A DNA stretch of 64,000 nucleotides from JAWKOK01 sp963698255 (GTDB taxonomy: Bacteria > Chloroflexota > Anaerolineae > Caldilineales > Caldilineaceae): the NCBI GenBank assembly GCA_963698255.1, contig CAVOQD010000030.1, positions 434,001-498,000 of the forward strand, written 5' to 3'. Within the stretch, counting starts at the first letter, position 1. Every line of letters starts with the position of its first letter. Of the stretch, positions 27,079 to 36,684 are shown piece by piece. The notes below the pieces were generated by a model. The model was given only the letters and a program-made list of their open reading frames with translations. It ran no database searches and was not told the DNA's origin. The translations under genes were made by a program, and so were the position numbers.

Positions 27079-29151
27079 ATGCCTACCACGAAGACGTTGC
27101 GCAACTGGTCTCGACTTGCCCTGATTCTGTTGTTCTGGACAGGATTCGCCTTGCGCTTGCATGAGCTGACCTTGCAGGACATCTGGTGGGACGAAGCGCG
27201 CAACATCGATGTGGCGCTGCGCCCCTTTCTCCAGGTCGCCATTGCACCCGAACTCGACATTCATCCGCCCATCTACTTCTGGATCCTGCACACCTGGGGC
27301 CAACTCAGTTCACTTCAGACCGGCGATGGCCCCATTCACCTGGCCTATGTCGCACGTTTCCTCAGCGTAGCCGCCGGACTTGCCGGCATCGGACTTGTCT
27401 ACCAACTGACACGCATGGTGGGCAAATCTGCGAGCGGCGGGACAATCGCCGGCCTATGCGCCGCTGCGCTGGCGACCTTCGCACCCATCTGGCTGGCCGA
27501 AAGCCAAGAAACCCGCATGTACACCGTCAGCTTCGCCCTCCTGCTGGCCGCGGCCATCGCCTTCCTCAAAATGATCGACACCGAGGCCAGCAAGTCAATT
27601 CACAATTCACAATTCACAATTCACAATTCACCATTTATTCTCTACCGCTACCACATCCTCTTCGTCCTCCTCTCCGCGCTCGCCCTGCTCACCCACTACA
27701 ACGTCGTCTTCATCCTGGTCGCCTGGTATCTCTGGTGGGCCGGCTGGGCGCTGCTGCGCAAGGATCGCCGGCCAAGACTGGCCACGCTGCTGGTCTGCGG
27801 CATCGCCATGACCATCCTGGTATCGCCGGTCGCGCCCATTGCGCTGCGCCAGATCCCCGACTATGCGAATCCCAACCTGGTCGTCCCGGGCATTGGCGAC
27901 TATTTGAGCCAGAACTGGCGGGCCTACCTGGGCGGCTACGCCTTCGACAGCGGGCTGCTCTACGGCGCGGCCATGCCCTGGCTCTGGACGATGTTGGCGC
28001 TGCTGGTCGGCGGGCTGTTCCTGGCCTGGCGCGGCCATCAGACGGAGCATGGCTCGTTCCTGCTGATGTGGCTGATCGGCGGCCTGGCCCTCTATTACGT
28101 CGCCGTCCTCGACCGTGGCGCCTTCAACGTGCGCTACAGCAGCTTCATCACGCCTGCGCTCTATGCGCTCTTCGGCATCGCCCTGGCCGGGATCGGGCGA
28201 CTCTGGAAGCCGCTGACGGTCGTGGGGCTGCTGCTGGTGCTGGCCGGCTTTGCGCCGGCCCTCCACGCCGACATCTACAATGCAAACGCCGCACGCGAGG
28301 ACGTCGAAGGGCTGACCGAGTGGCTGCGCAGCAACACCGGTCCCAACGACGTGATCTTTGTCGACCAGAAGTATCCCTTCGGTCTCTACTACCAGCGCTA
28401 CGCCATCGATCCGGCTTCCGACCCAGCCTCGGCTGGCGACGAAGCCGCGCCGGCACGCTATCTCTTTGTCGATATCAACACCATCGACCAACGGTTGACC
28501 GAATGGGCCGGCGACGCCGACCGTGTATTTTGGGTTCAGTGGTACGAGAGCGACACCGATCCGCGGCGGGCGGTCAGCTTTTTGTTGGACAAGGAGGGCG
28601 AGCGTGCCGGCGAACAGTGGTTTCGCGGGTATAGTGTGGATTGGTGGAACCTGACGCCGCCCAATCAATTCGAGCTGGCGCAGGAATACGCGCCGATCAA
28701 CGTGACCTGGCCGCCCGCGGTGCGTGCCGTCGAGACCGCCCTGCCCGCCAAGCCGATCTCGCCGGGCGAGACCGCGTTTATCGTGATCCGCTGGCAACGG
28801 GACGGCAGCGAGGCATTCGACCGACCGCTCAAGGCGCGCGTCGGTCTCTATGACGACCAAGATCGGCGCGTGGCCCAGAGCGACGAACGCATTCTCAACG
28901 ACCGCCACCGGATGCCCGGCGAATGGCTCGTCGAGGAACAGCCGCTCAACGTCTACAAACTGGCCACCGAGGAGAACATCGCGCCGGGAACCTATGAAGT
29001 GCGTCTGCTCGTCTATGACGCCGACAGCCTTGAGCCGCTCAGTTTCGTCGACGGGGCCGGCAATCCCGCCGGCGTCGAAGTGACATTGGCGGATCTCAGC
29101 ATCGAACCCGAAACATCAAGTCCCGATCCAGCAGTGAAGAGTAAGAGTTGA
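27079..29151 (+). CDS. GT39/ArnT-like polytopic glycosyltransferase with C-terminal beta-sandwich
   Basis: 690 residues. The first extracytoplasmic loop carries the GT-C acidic motif (LQDIWWDEARNIDVAL) and DIHPPIYFWILHTW, followed by about ten transmembrane segments. The C-terminal third is soluble and ends in an Ig-like beta-sandwich (KPISPGETAFIVIRWQRDG ... APGTYEVRLLVYDADSLEPL). It would transfer sugars from a polyprenyl-phosphate donor on the outer face. Codons near 27596-27637 are tandem CAATTCA heptamers, giving a low-complexity loop (SIHNSQFTIHNSPF) between helices. It is the first of four tandem genes; the next ATG overlaps its stop. Confidence 0.82.
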   Translation: MPTTKTLRNWSRLALILLFWTGFALRLHELTLQDIWWDEARNIDVALRPFLQVAIAPELDIHPPIYFWILHTWGQLSSLQTGDGPIHLAYVARFLSVAAGLAGIGLVYQLTRMVGKSASGGTIAGLCAAALATFAPIWLAESQETRMYTVSFALLLAAAIAFLKMIDTEASKSIHNSQFTIHNSPFILYRYHILFVLLSALALLTHYNVVFILVAWYLWWAGWALLRKDRRPRLATLLVCGIAMTILVSPVAPIALRQIPDYANPNLVVPGIGDYLSQNWRAYLGGYAFDSGLLYGAAMPWLWTMLALLVGGLFLAWRGHQTEHGSFLLMWLIGGLALYYVAVLDRGAFNVRYSSFITPALYALFGIALAGIGRLWKPLTVVGLLLVLAGFAPALHADIYNANAAREDVEGLTEWLRSNTGPNDVIFVDQKYPFGLYYQRYAIDPASDPASAGDEAAPARYLFVDINTIDQRLTEWAGDADRVFWVQWYESDTDPRRAVSFLLDKEGERAGEQWFRGYSVDWWNLTPPNQFELAQEYAPINVTWPPAVRAVETALPAKPISPGETAFIVIRWQRDGSEAFDRPLKARVGLYDDQDRRVAQSDERILNDRHRMPGEWLVEEQPLNVYKLATEENIAPGTYEVRLLVYDADSLEPLSFVDGAGNPAGVEVTLADLSIEPETSSPDPAVKSKS
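27596..27637. repeat. Coding heptamer repeat (CAATTCA x5 + CCATTTA)
   Basis: Five exact CAATTCA units then CCATTTA, in frame inside the GT39 gene. The same family lies intergenically at 55541-55582. Confidence 0.85.
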
Positions 29152-31665
29152 TGATCAAATTTCGAATCTACGGCCTTTCCATTCTCATCGCCTTGCTGGT
29201 CTCCGATCTATGTGATGACCAGCGCGGGCAAGTTCCACATCATCGACGAAGTGAGCCTCTTTGCGGTCACTGAATCGCTGGCTCAGCGCGGCGAGGTGGA
29301 CACCAACACCATCGCCTGGACCCAGTGGGTCAACAGCCCCGGCGAGGTGCTGGGCGCGTTCGGCGAGGATGGCCAGGTTTATAGCAAAAAGGGGCCGGGC
29401 CCGGCCTTCGCGGCTGTGCCCTGGTACATGGCGCTGCGGATCTTCGGTCTGCTTGATTTCACCATCGGTCTGCTGCAAAGCACGCTGCTCTGGAACGGTA
29501 TCGTCACCGCGTTCACCGCCGGTCTGCTCTGGCTCACAGCCAATCGACTCGGTTACCGTGACCGCACCGCCGCGGCGTTGGCCCTGCTCTTCGGCCTGGC
29601 GACCATCGCCTGGCCCTACGCCAACCACTTCTTCGGCGAACCGCTGAGCGCCTTCAGTCTGCTGCTGGCCTTCTACGGCATCCTCTCCTGGCTGCGAACC
29701 AAGAGCGCCGGCTGGATGTTTCTGGCCGGCATCGGCGCGGCCACGGCCATCGCCACCGTCACCGCCCACACACTGCTCATCGGCGTCCTCGGCCTCTACG
29801 CCATCGCCGGCTGGTGGTTCTCCCCCAACAACGCGGCTCCAGAAAGCGACGAATCCCCCACGGATACCGACGACCCAAACTACGCAGTAGGCAGTACGAA
29901 TCACGAATCACGCAGCACACAGCAGCTATTATTCGGTCTGCTCGCCTTCGCCATTCCCATCCTCATCGGCGGCGGCCTCCTGCTCGGCTACAACCAGGTT
30001 CGCTTCGGCGATCCGTTCAACACCGGCTATCACTTCGACAGCGGCGAAGGCTTCACGACGCCCATCTGGCAAGGGTTCTGGGGCCTGATCTTCAGCCCCT
30101 ACCGCGGCGTCTTCTGGCACACGCCCCTCTTTTTGGCCACCCTCTTTTCGTTCGTGCCCTTCTTCCGTCGCCACCGCATGGAAGCGTTGACCATCGGCGC
30201 CCTCAGCCTGGTGCTGGTCGGCCTCTACAGCATGTGGTGGATGTGGTGGGGCGGCTTTGCCTGGGGACCCCGCTTCCTGGTGCCGCTGACGCCCTTGTGG
30301 GTGCTGCCGCTGGCGCCGTGGGTGCAGAAGGTCGTCACCGTACCGCCGGCAACTATGCCGCATCGCAAACTCACAGCGACGTTCTCGGACTGGGCGCGTT
30401 CATTGGGCGCGAGCGGCATCGCCCTCATCCTGCTGGCCTTCACCTCGCTGATCATCCAGATCGGCGCGATCACGGTCAATTATGTCAACTACGAGATCGA
30501 GCTGCGCGGCATCTTCCCCACCGACTGGGCCGATCCGCTGGCCTTTGGTCCGCCGGCCCAGTCGATCACGGATTTTTTGCACAGCCCGGTCTTCGGCCAG
30601 TTCAAGCTCATGGCCGACAGCTTGACCATCAACACCGATCTGGCCTGGCTGTGGGCATCGGGCAACGTGCAATGGCTGATCGTGCTGGTCGGCGGCGCAG
30701 TGCTGCTGACGTTGAGCGCAGTCTTCGTATTCTGGTGGCTGGCCGCCGAACGGCCGGATCGAGACGAGCGCGTGCCGGGCTGGCCGCTGCGTCTGCTGGT
30801 GTTGATTCTGCCGCTGGTCCTGATCGCGGTCTGGAGCGGCGAAGTGACCCACAATCCCCACTACGGCGATCCGGGACAGGGCTACAGGGCCGTGCTCGAG
30901 GAGATCTGCACCGGGGCCACCGAAAACGACGCCATCATTGCGATTGCGCCCTACGCCTACCAGGTGCCCATGAACTGGATGCCGGTCTACTGCAACGAGG
31001 GACTGCCCATCTTCGGCTATGCCAAGAACAGTTTCGAGCAGCCCGAGGCGCAACTGGTGTTGGACCGGGTCAAGCGGGAGAGCGACCGCATCTGGTTCGT
31101 CACCGCCGGGCTGCCGGTCAGCGATCCGGAGAACACCATCGAACGCTGGCTGGCTGATTCCGCCTACAAAGCCGACGACGACTGGTACGCAGACTATCGC
31201 CTGGTGCGCTATGGAACTCCCCAACAACTCGAAGATCAGCCGCCCATTGCCCTAAATCTGCCCATGCGCGGCGCGCGGGGCATGACCGTGACGGTGCTGG
31301 CCACACGGTCGCCTGAGATGGTCGTCGCCGGCGAGATCATGCCGGTCGACATCTTCTACGAATTGGCCACAGCGATCAACGTCGATCTGCGCTGGTTCGT
31401 CCAGCTCATCTCGCCCGAGGGCTATGTGACGGCCCAGTTGGACACAGGTCCCGCCGACGGCTACGCCCAGTTCACCGGGCTGGAAGTCGGCAAGGAGCAG
31501 TTGGAACGGGCCGGTCTGGAGATTCCCGCCAATGCCAAGGACGGCGTCTATCAACTGATCGCCGGCCTGTACGATCCGAACGGCGAGGGTGCGCCGCGCT
31601 TCATCGCCCCCGACGGCAGTGATTTTGTCGAACTGGGGAAGGTGATGGTGGAGGCCCAGGAGTGA
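29151..31665 (+). CDS. Polytopic membrane protein, GT-C-like, with C-terminal beta-sandwich (one frameshift)
   Basis: About 838 residues. ATG at 29151 overlaps the upstream stop; the frame slips near 29203 inside the first transmembrane helix (ALLVS / IYVMTSAGKFHIIDE). About 11 hydrophobic helices follow, with motifs typical of uncharacterised GT-C-like proteins (SKKGPGPAFAAVPWY, MWWMWWGGFAWGPRFLVPL). The C-terminal soluble part ends in a beta-sandwich (EIMPVDIFYELATAINVDLR ... DGVYQLIAGLYDP) like its neighbours'. A low-complexity loop (DPNYAVGSTNHESRSTQQL) is encoded partly by heptamer repeats at 29897. Function inferred: cell-surface glycan assembly. Confidence 0.7.
29897..29924. repeat. 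Coding heptamer repeat (CGAATCA x2, CGCAGCA, CACAGCA)
   Basis: Four 7-mers inside the membrane-protein gene, the inverse complement family of the array at 4784. Confidence 0.7.
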
Positions 31666-34631
31666 GTGACGACGGCCGTTTTCTGCGTTGGCTGGATCAC
31701 ACCGGCCTGGTGGCGGCGGCCTATCTGGCGCTGGCGCTGCTATTCTACGCGCCCCTTGTGCTCGGCCTGCGCACCTTCCCGGACGGCGATTTCACCCACC
31801 ACTTTCTGCCTTTCAGTCTCTTCCAACAGAGCGAAATCCTGGCCGGACGACTGCCGGTCTGGAATCCGTACACCTACGGCGGCCACCCATTTCTGGCCGA
31901 CATCCAGTCCGGGGTCTTCTACCCCATCAGCAACCTGGTGCTTGGGCTGACGTTGCCACTGTCATCGCCGGCGGTACGGCTCTACTTCCTGCAATTGGAA
32001 GCGATTCTCCAGATCGCGATGGCCGGGTTCTTCACCTTTCTTCTGCTGCGCGATCTGACCGGCAACCGCTGGGCCGCCTTTCTGGCCGGAGCCATCTTCG
32101 CCTTCTCCGGCTATCTCACCGGCTATCCGCCGGTGCAACTGGCCGTGCTGCGCACCGCCATCTGGCTGCCGCTGATCTTCTGGCTGATCTGGCGGGCGTA
32201 CGCCCAACCCCGCACGTGGCGCTGGTGGATCGGCGCTGGCGTCGCCTTTGCCGTCGCCTTCCTGGCCGGCCATCCGCAGACCTTTCTCTTCGCCGGCTAT
32301 GCGATGGTCGCGTGGATGCTCTTCCTCTGGATCGCGGGGCTGCGCAGCCATGAGGTTGATCGACGTGGGCGTGCGTTGGTGCAAGCGGTTGGCAGTCTGG
32401 CTCTGCTACTGATCGCCGCCGGGCTGAGCGCGGCCCAGGCATTGCCCAGCATCGAGTTCACGCGCTTGAGCGTGCGCGCCAATGTCGACTACGACTTCGT
32501 CAGCGGCGGCTTTCCGCTGCAGGACACCTGGCAACTGCTGCTGCCGGGCGTGCTCACCACCTACTCGCCGCTCTACGTCGGCGTCGTTGGACTGGGCATG
32601 GCCGCAGCCGCAGCCATGCTGCTCTTTGACGCAAACGCACGCTCTGCCATGACCGAATCGAGCACCGCGCGCAGGCCGGCGTCGGCACGCGCTGTGGTCC
32701 TCTTTTTCGGCGTGCTCACGCTTGTGGCACTGCTGCTCTCCTACGGCGGCAACGCCTTTCTCTACCCGATCTTCTACCGGCTGGCGCCGGGGTGGAACCT
32801 CTTCCGCGGCCAGGAACGGGTCGCCTACCTGGTGGCCCTGGGTCTGAGCGTCCTGGCCGGCTACGGAGCGGCCGCCCTGCCACTGGTAGAAACCAAGTTA
32901 CGCCATCGCACCGCCCTGATCTTCGGCGCGCTGGTGACGGTCGGCGTCTACGCCTTCGGGCTGATCTGGCAACTGACCGGCCGCACCGCTGTGGGCGACT
33001 GGTCCTACCTGGGCATCGCTACGATCACGCTGCTGCTGGGCATCGGCTACGCGCTGCTGGTCTGGCTGGAGGGGTGGAGCAGCCGGCACACACTGATTCT
33101 GACGGGGCTGGTTCTCTTCAACCTATTCTGGGCCAATTTCGCCACCAACCTGACACCTTTCAGTCCGGCTCGCAAGACGATACTGGCTCCGGAGATGCAG
33201 GCGATTGGCGCGGCCGTGGCCGAAGGAGGCGAGGCCAATCTGGGCTTGCCGGGTCGGACCTACAACGAATTCCGCGTCTATGACGACTACGGCATGCGCC
33301 AGCAATTGGAAGACGTGTGGGGCAGCAGCCCGCTGCGTCTGGCAACCTACGCCGCGCTCTTTGACGAGTTCCCCCTGGACCGTGCATGGGATCTGCTGGG
33401 CGTCGAGCACGTACTCACTTGGCGGCGCGAGCTATTCGAACCGGCCACGTTGTTGGCCGAATTCCCCCAGGTCGAGGACACGACCTACCTGCACCGTCTC
33501 ACCGAAACCAATCCACGCGCCTGGATCGCGTCCGAGCAGATGATTGTAGACGACGCCACAGCGCTGACCATGCTGGCCGATCACGAATTCGATCTGCGTC
33601 GCGTCGCCTTGATCGCCAGTGATGACGACCTCGATTCCATCGTCGATCTGGGCAATCTCAATTCCTTTGCCGTCGACTCGACCCCGTCCATCAACATGGA
33701 ACGTCTGGCCCCAAACCGTCTGCATGTGCACGTCGAGAACGCCAACGCGCCGCTGCTGGTCGTCTCAGAAAACTGGATGCCGGGTTGGCGTACATCGCCG
33801 CCCATGCCCCTGGTGCGCACGGATCTCACGTTGATCGGCGTTCTCCTGCCTGAGCCGACGGTCGAGTTTGACCTGGTCTACCGGCCCGACAGTGTTCGTT
33901 TGGGTTTGATGATCAGCGGGCTTACGTTGCTGCTAATCGGATTGGCTGTCCTGATGGGCCGGCTGCTTCGACCGCGGCGCTCGCCGGGCCAGATCGACGC
34001 AAATACGACAATGGCTCAGAGAGATGGCGATCGATGCAGCCTCCCTAGCCCCACAACCTTGGGGGAAACGCCAGTGCCTGGCGAGGCATTGCTCAGCAGT
34101 GCCTCCCCCAGGATTCTTGCCCTTGCCTGCAAGTCAAAGGATCGATGTAAGAGGTGGTGGCGAATAGTCGAGATGGCCGCCGCCAGGGCATCGATGCCCT
34201 GGCTAACCACAAAGACGCCCCATGAATGGGGCTGGACCGGCCAAGTAGCTCCATTCATGGGGCGCAGCTCGCTAGCCGGGGCATTGATGCCCCGGCGGTC
34301 GCCGCACCCAATACTCCTGGATATCCGATTTTCGCCCCACCAAAAAGATGTGGGTACAGGTAAGCCCAGGATTGGAGGCAGGGGGGGCGAAGGCCGGCGC
34401 GACAAGCTCCGCGTACCCGACAGCTCCAGAGGTCACCGACGACCGCCGGGGCGTAAACGCCCCGGCTATGAAGCGACGCCCCATAAATGGGGCTGGTCGT
34501 TGGCAAGCCCCATTTATGGGGCGTCGCTTCATAGCCCCATGGCTTTAGCCTGGGGCGGTGGTCCGCTATCCAAGCTACCTGGAGTCGCATGCACAGTTCG
34601 GCAGCAGCGTCCTCAGCGGTTCACGATCTAA
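31662..34631 (+). CDS. YfhO-family membrane protein with repeat-derived C-terminal extension
   Basis: 989 codons; GTG at 31662 overlaps the previous stop (GTGA). YfhO-type protein: FPDGDFTHHFLPFSLFQQSE and NPYTYGGHPFLADIQSG in the first loop, about 12 transmembrane helices, FRGQERVAYLVALGLSVLAG, and an extracytoplasmic region ending VSENWMPGWRT before a last helix (LGLMISGLTLLLIGLAVLM). The family's natural end is near residue 775. The remaining ~215 codons are open only because they translate the palindrome cluster at 34083-34536. That tail is probably not a domain; the true stop may have been lost to an indel near 33980-34020. Homologues act in glycosylation of teichoic acids or surface polymers. 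Confidence 0.78.
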   Translation: MSDDGRFLRWLDHTGLVAAAYLALALLFYAPLVLGLRTFPDGDFTHHFLPFSLFQQSEILAGRLPVWNPYTYGGHPFLADIQSGVFYPISNLVLGLTLPLSSPAVRLYFLQLEAILQIAMAGFFTFLLLRDLTGNRWAAFLAGAIFAFSGYLTGYPPVQLAVLRTAIWLPLIFWLIWRAYAQPRTWRWWIGAGVAFAVAFLAGHPQTFLFAGYAMVAWMLFLWIAGLRSHEVDRRGRALVQAVGSLALLLIAAGLSAAQALPSIEFTRLSVRANVDYDFVSGGFPLQDTWQLLLPGVLTTYSPLYVGVVGLGMAAAAAMLLFDANARSAMTESSTARRPASARAVVLFFGVLTLVALLLSYGGNAFLYPIFYRLAPGWNLFRGQERVAYLVALGLSVLAGYGAAALPLVETKLRHRTALIFGALVTVGVYAFGLIWQLTGRTAVGDWSYLGIATITLLLGIGYALLVWLEGWSSRHTLILTGLVLFNLFWANFATNLTPFSPARKTILAPEMQAIGAAVAEGGEANLGLPGRTYNEFRVYDDYGMRQQLEDVWGSSPLRLATYAALFDEFPLDRAWDLLGVEHVLTWRRELFEPATLLAEFPQVEDTTYLHRLTETNPRAWIASEQMIVDDATALTMLADHEFDLRRVALIASDDDLDSIVDLGNLNSFAVDSTPSINMERLAPNRLHVHVENANAPLLVVSENWMPGWRTSPPMPLVRTDLTLIGVLLPEPTVEFDLVYRPDSVRLGLMISGLTLLLIGLAVLMGRLLRPRRSPGQIDANTTMAQRDGDRCSLPSPTTLGETPVPGEALLSSASPRILALACKSKDRCKRWWRIVEMAAARASMPWLTTKTPHEWGWTGQVAPFMGRSSLAGALMPRRSPHPILLDIRFSPHQKDVGTGKPRIGGRGGEGRRDKLRVPDSSRGHRRPPGRKRPGYEATPHKWGWSLASPIYGASLHSPMALAWGGGPLSKLPGVACTVRQQRPQRFTI
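34083..34536. repeat. Cluster of six palindromes (REP/BIME-like)
   Basis: In order: GAGGCA...TGCCTC (34083-34105); the perfect 22-mer GCCAGGGCATC + complement (34182-34203); CGCCCCATGAATGG ... CCATTCATGGGGCG (34216-34265); GCCGGGGCAT-TG-ATGCCCCGGC (34275-34296); GCCGGGGCG-TAAA-CGCCCCGGC (34445-34466); and a perfect 31-bp inverted repeat with 11-base loop (34464-34494 / 34506-34536). The sequences differ, but several share a GCC(A/G)GGGC core. Confidence 0.85.
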
Positions 34632-34682
34632 GCAAAAGCGAGATTCTTCGCTCTACCGCGATCATCGAACCGAGGTCACGTC

Positions 34683-36575
34683 ATGACCCGGCAAACCACA
34701 CGCGTGATACTGCTGTCCCTGCTGTTGCTCGCCTTCGGTCTGCGCGCCTACCACCTGGGCCACCAGGAACTGCGTGGCGACGAAGCCTTCGGCTACTTCT
34801 TCAGCCAACGCCCTGTCGGCGAGATCGTCAGCGCCACCATCGAACTGCAGGAACCCCATCCGGTGGCAAGCTATTTTGTCCAAAAAGGCTGGCTGGCGCT
34901 GGCCGGTTCGAGCGAGGCGGCGCAACGTTTTGTCAGCCTCTGGTTCAGCGTGCTGGCCGTGGCATCTGATCACGCGCTTCGGTCGCAGCCTTGGCTTGAC
35001 GCCGCGCGTCTGCGTGGTGGCGGGGCTGCTGATGGCCGTCAGCCCCAATCTCATCTGGCACGCGCAGGACGCACGCATGTACAGCATGAGCCTGGCGCTG
35101 ACGCTGGCCAGCTTCTGGCTGGCTGTCGAGTGGCTCAACCACGAAGAGCGCGGCCAGCGCTGGGCCTGGGCGCTGGCCTACATCGCCGTCAGTTGGCTGG
35201 CGTTGCACACCCACTATTTCGCCGCCTTCGTGTTGATCGCCCAGAACATCTTTGTGATCGGGCTGGCCGTGGTCGAGCGACGATGGCGGTCGTTGTTGCT
35301 GCCCTGGCTGCTGATCCAGGCCGCGCTCGGCCTGCTCTACCTGCCCTGGCTGATGCGGGCGTCGGCCACGCTGACGGGCTACGGCGGCAACGGCGACTCG
35401 CCCGGGTTTGTCGACATGGCGACGCGCGCGTTGAGCGTCTTTGCCGTCGGCGAAGCGGTCACGCCGCAGCAGCGCAATGTGCTGGCGGGGGTGGCCTTGC
35501 TGCTGCTGGTGCTGGGCACGTGGCGGCTGGCCGCCTCGGGGTCTCGACTGAAGCGGGCATCGGTCCTGCTCTGGCTCTATCTGGCGCTCCCCGTGCTGGC
35601 GACCTGGCTCAGCGCGCTACAGCGGCCTATCTTCAACGAACGCTACCTGGCCGCAGCCGCGCCCCCATTTTTCCTGCTCATCGCCGCCATCTTCCAGACC
35701 TCGCCGAGTGAGACATCGCCGAGTGAGACGTCGGCATCCGCTACACGCAGACAGCCGCCCATGCGCTATACGTCGGTGGCGCTGCTGGTGGTCCTCCTGC
35801 TGGGCGGCGCCTCTGCGCTCAACCGCCAGTTTCACGACCCGGCCTACAGCAAGACACGCGGCTGGCGCGAGCTGGCCACGGCCATCGAGCAGACGTCAGC
35901 CGGTCTGCCGCCGGAGACGGTGCGCATCGCCCAGAACTTCCCCGACCCGACGCTCTGGTACTACTACGACGGGCCGGTCGAGCATGTCGTGCTGCCGCCG
36001 AGTCCGCATGATGCCGACGGTGCAGCTTCAAGCGTTGCGGCGCTGGCCGAGGCCGGCGTTCAGCGGGTGATCCTGCCGGTGCAGCCCGCGCCCAACTGGG
36101 ACGAAACCGGCCTGGCCCAGGCCGCGCTGGCCGAGCAAGTACGCGCTGCTGTACGAGGAGCAGGTCGGCGTCTGGCCGCTGCAAGTCTACGTCGAGCCGG
36201 CGGTCGATCTGAAGCCGGTCGGATGTCGACTTTGAGAACGGGGTTGGCCTGGATGGATTCGCTGTTTCGCCCACGGCGTTGACGCCGGGCGGTCTGTTGG
36301 GCGTGCAGTTGGATTGGCAGATCGATGGAGCAACCTTGCGCGGCGACGAGAAGGTGACCGTCCAGTTGATCGGTCCGGACGGCCAGGTGGTTGCGCAGCA
36401 TGACACGGCGCTGATCCAGGCCGGCCCGCATGGCCTCAGCTTGCCGGAGAACCTGTCGCCGGGAGAATACCGGTTGATCGCGGCCATCTATGTGGCCGAG
36501 GATGAGGGCATCCGGCGGATCGGGACGACAGACGGAGAGGATGCGGTGACGTTGTGGACGGCGAGTGTGGATTGA
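34683..36575 (+). CDS. GT39-like glycosyltransferase with C-terminal beta-sandwich (three frameshifts)
   Basis: About 630 residues. Opens MTRQTTRVILLSLLLLAFGL; the first loop has LGHQELRGDEAFGYFF with the GT-C acidic pair and LQEPHPVASYFVQKGWL. It continues with WHAQDARMYSMSLALTLASF, HTHYFAAFVLIAQN and RPIFNERYLAAAAPPFFLL, all characteristic of Chloroflexota GT39 proteins. Frames slip near 34965, 36128 and 36219. The end is a beta-sandwich (TPGGLLGVQLDWQIDG ... SPGEYRLIAAIYVAEDEGI). A 15-base direct repeat encodes SPSETSPSETS in a loop. Last of the four-gene membrane cluster. Confidence 0.78.
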
Positions 36576-36581
36576 CGGCAT

Positions 36582-36650
36582 GTAGCGCGGCATTCATGCC
36601 GCAGGGCTAAGCTCAGCGAAGGCACAGCCCTGCGGCATGAATGCCGCGCT
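36582..36650. repeat. Inverted pair of GTAG-tagged REPs (25-bp perfect arms)
   Basis: GTAG at 36582 leads into AGCGCGGCATTCATGCCGCA.. (36584-36608). The exact complement is at 36626-36650, loop 17. Each arm contains its own palindrome GCGGCATTCATGCCGC, the classical two-REP BIME design. It lies seven bases after the GT39 stop. Confidence 0.9.
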
Positions 36651-36684
36651 GACAGCTTTTCATTGTTCGCCGTGTGATCCATCC

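Noticed and set aside
34083..34536. CRISPR or integron-type repeat array
   Set aside because: The palindromes differ in sequence and spacing and lack attC features; there is no integrase.
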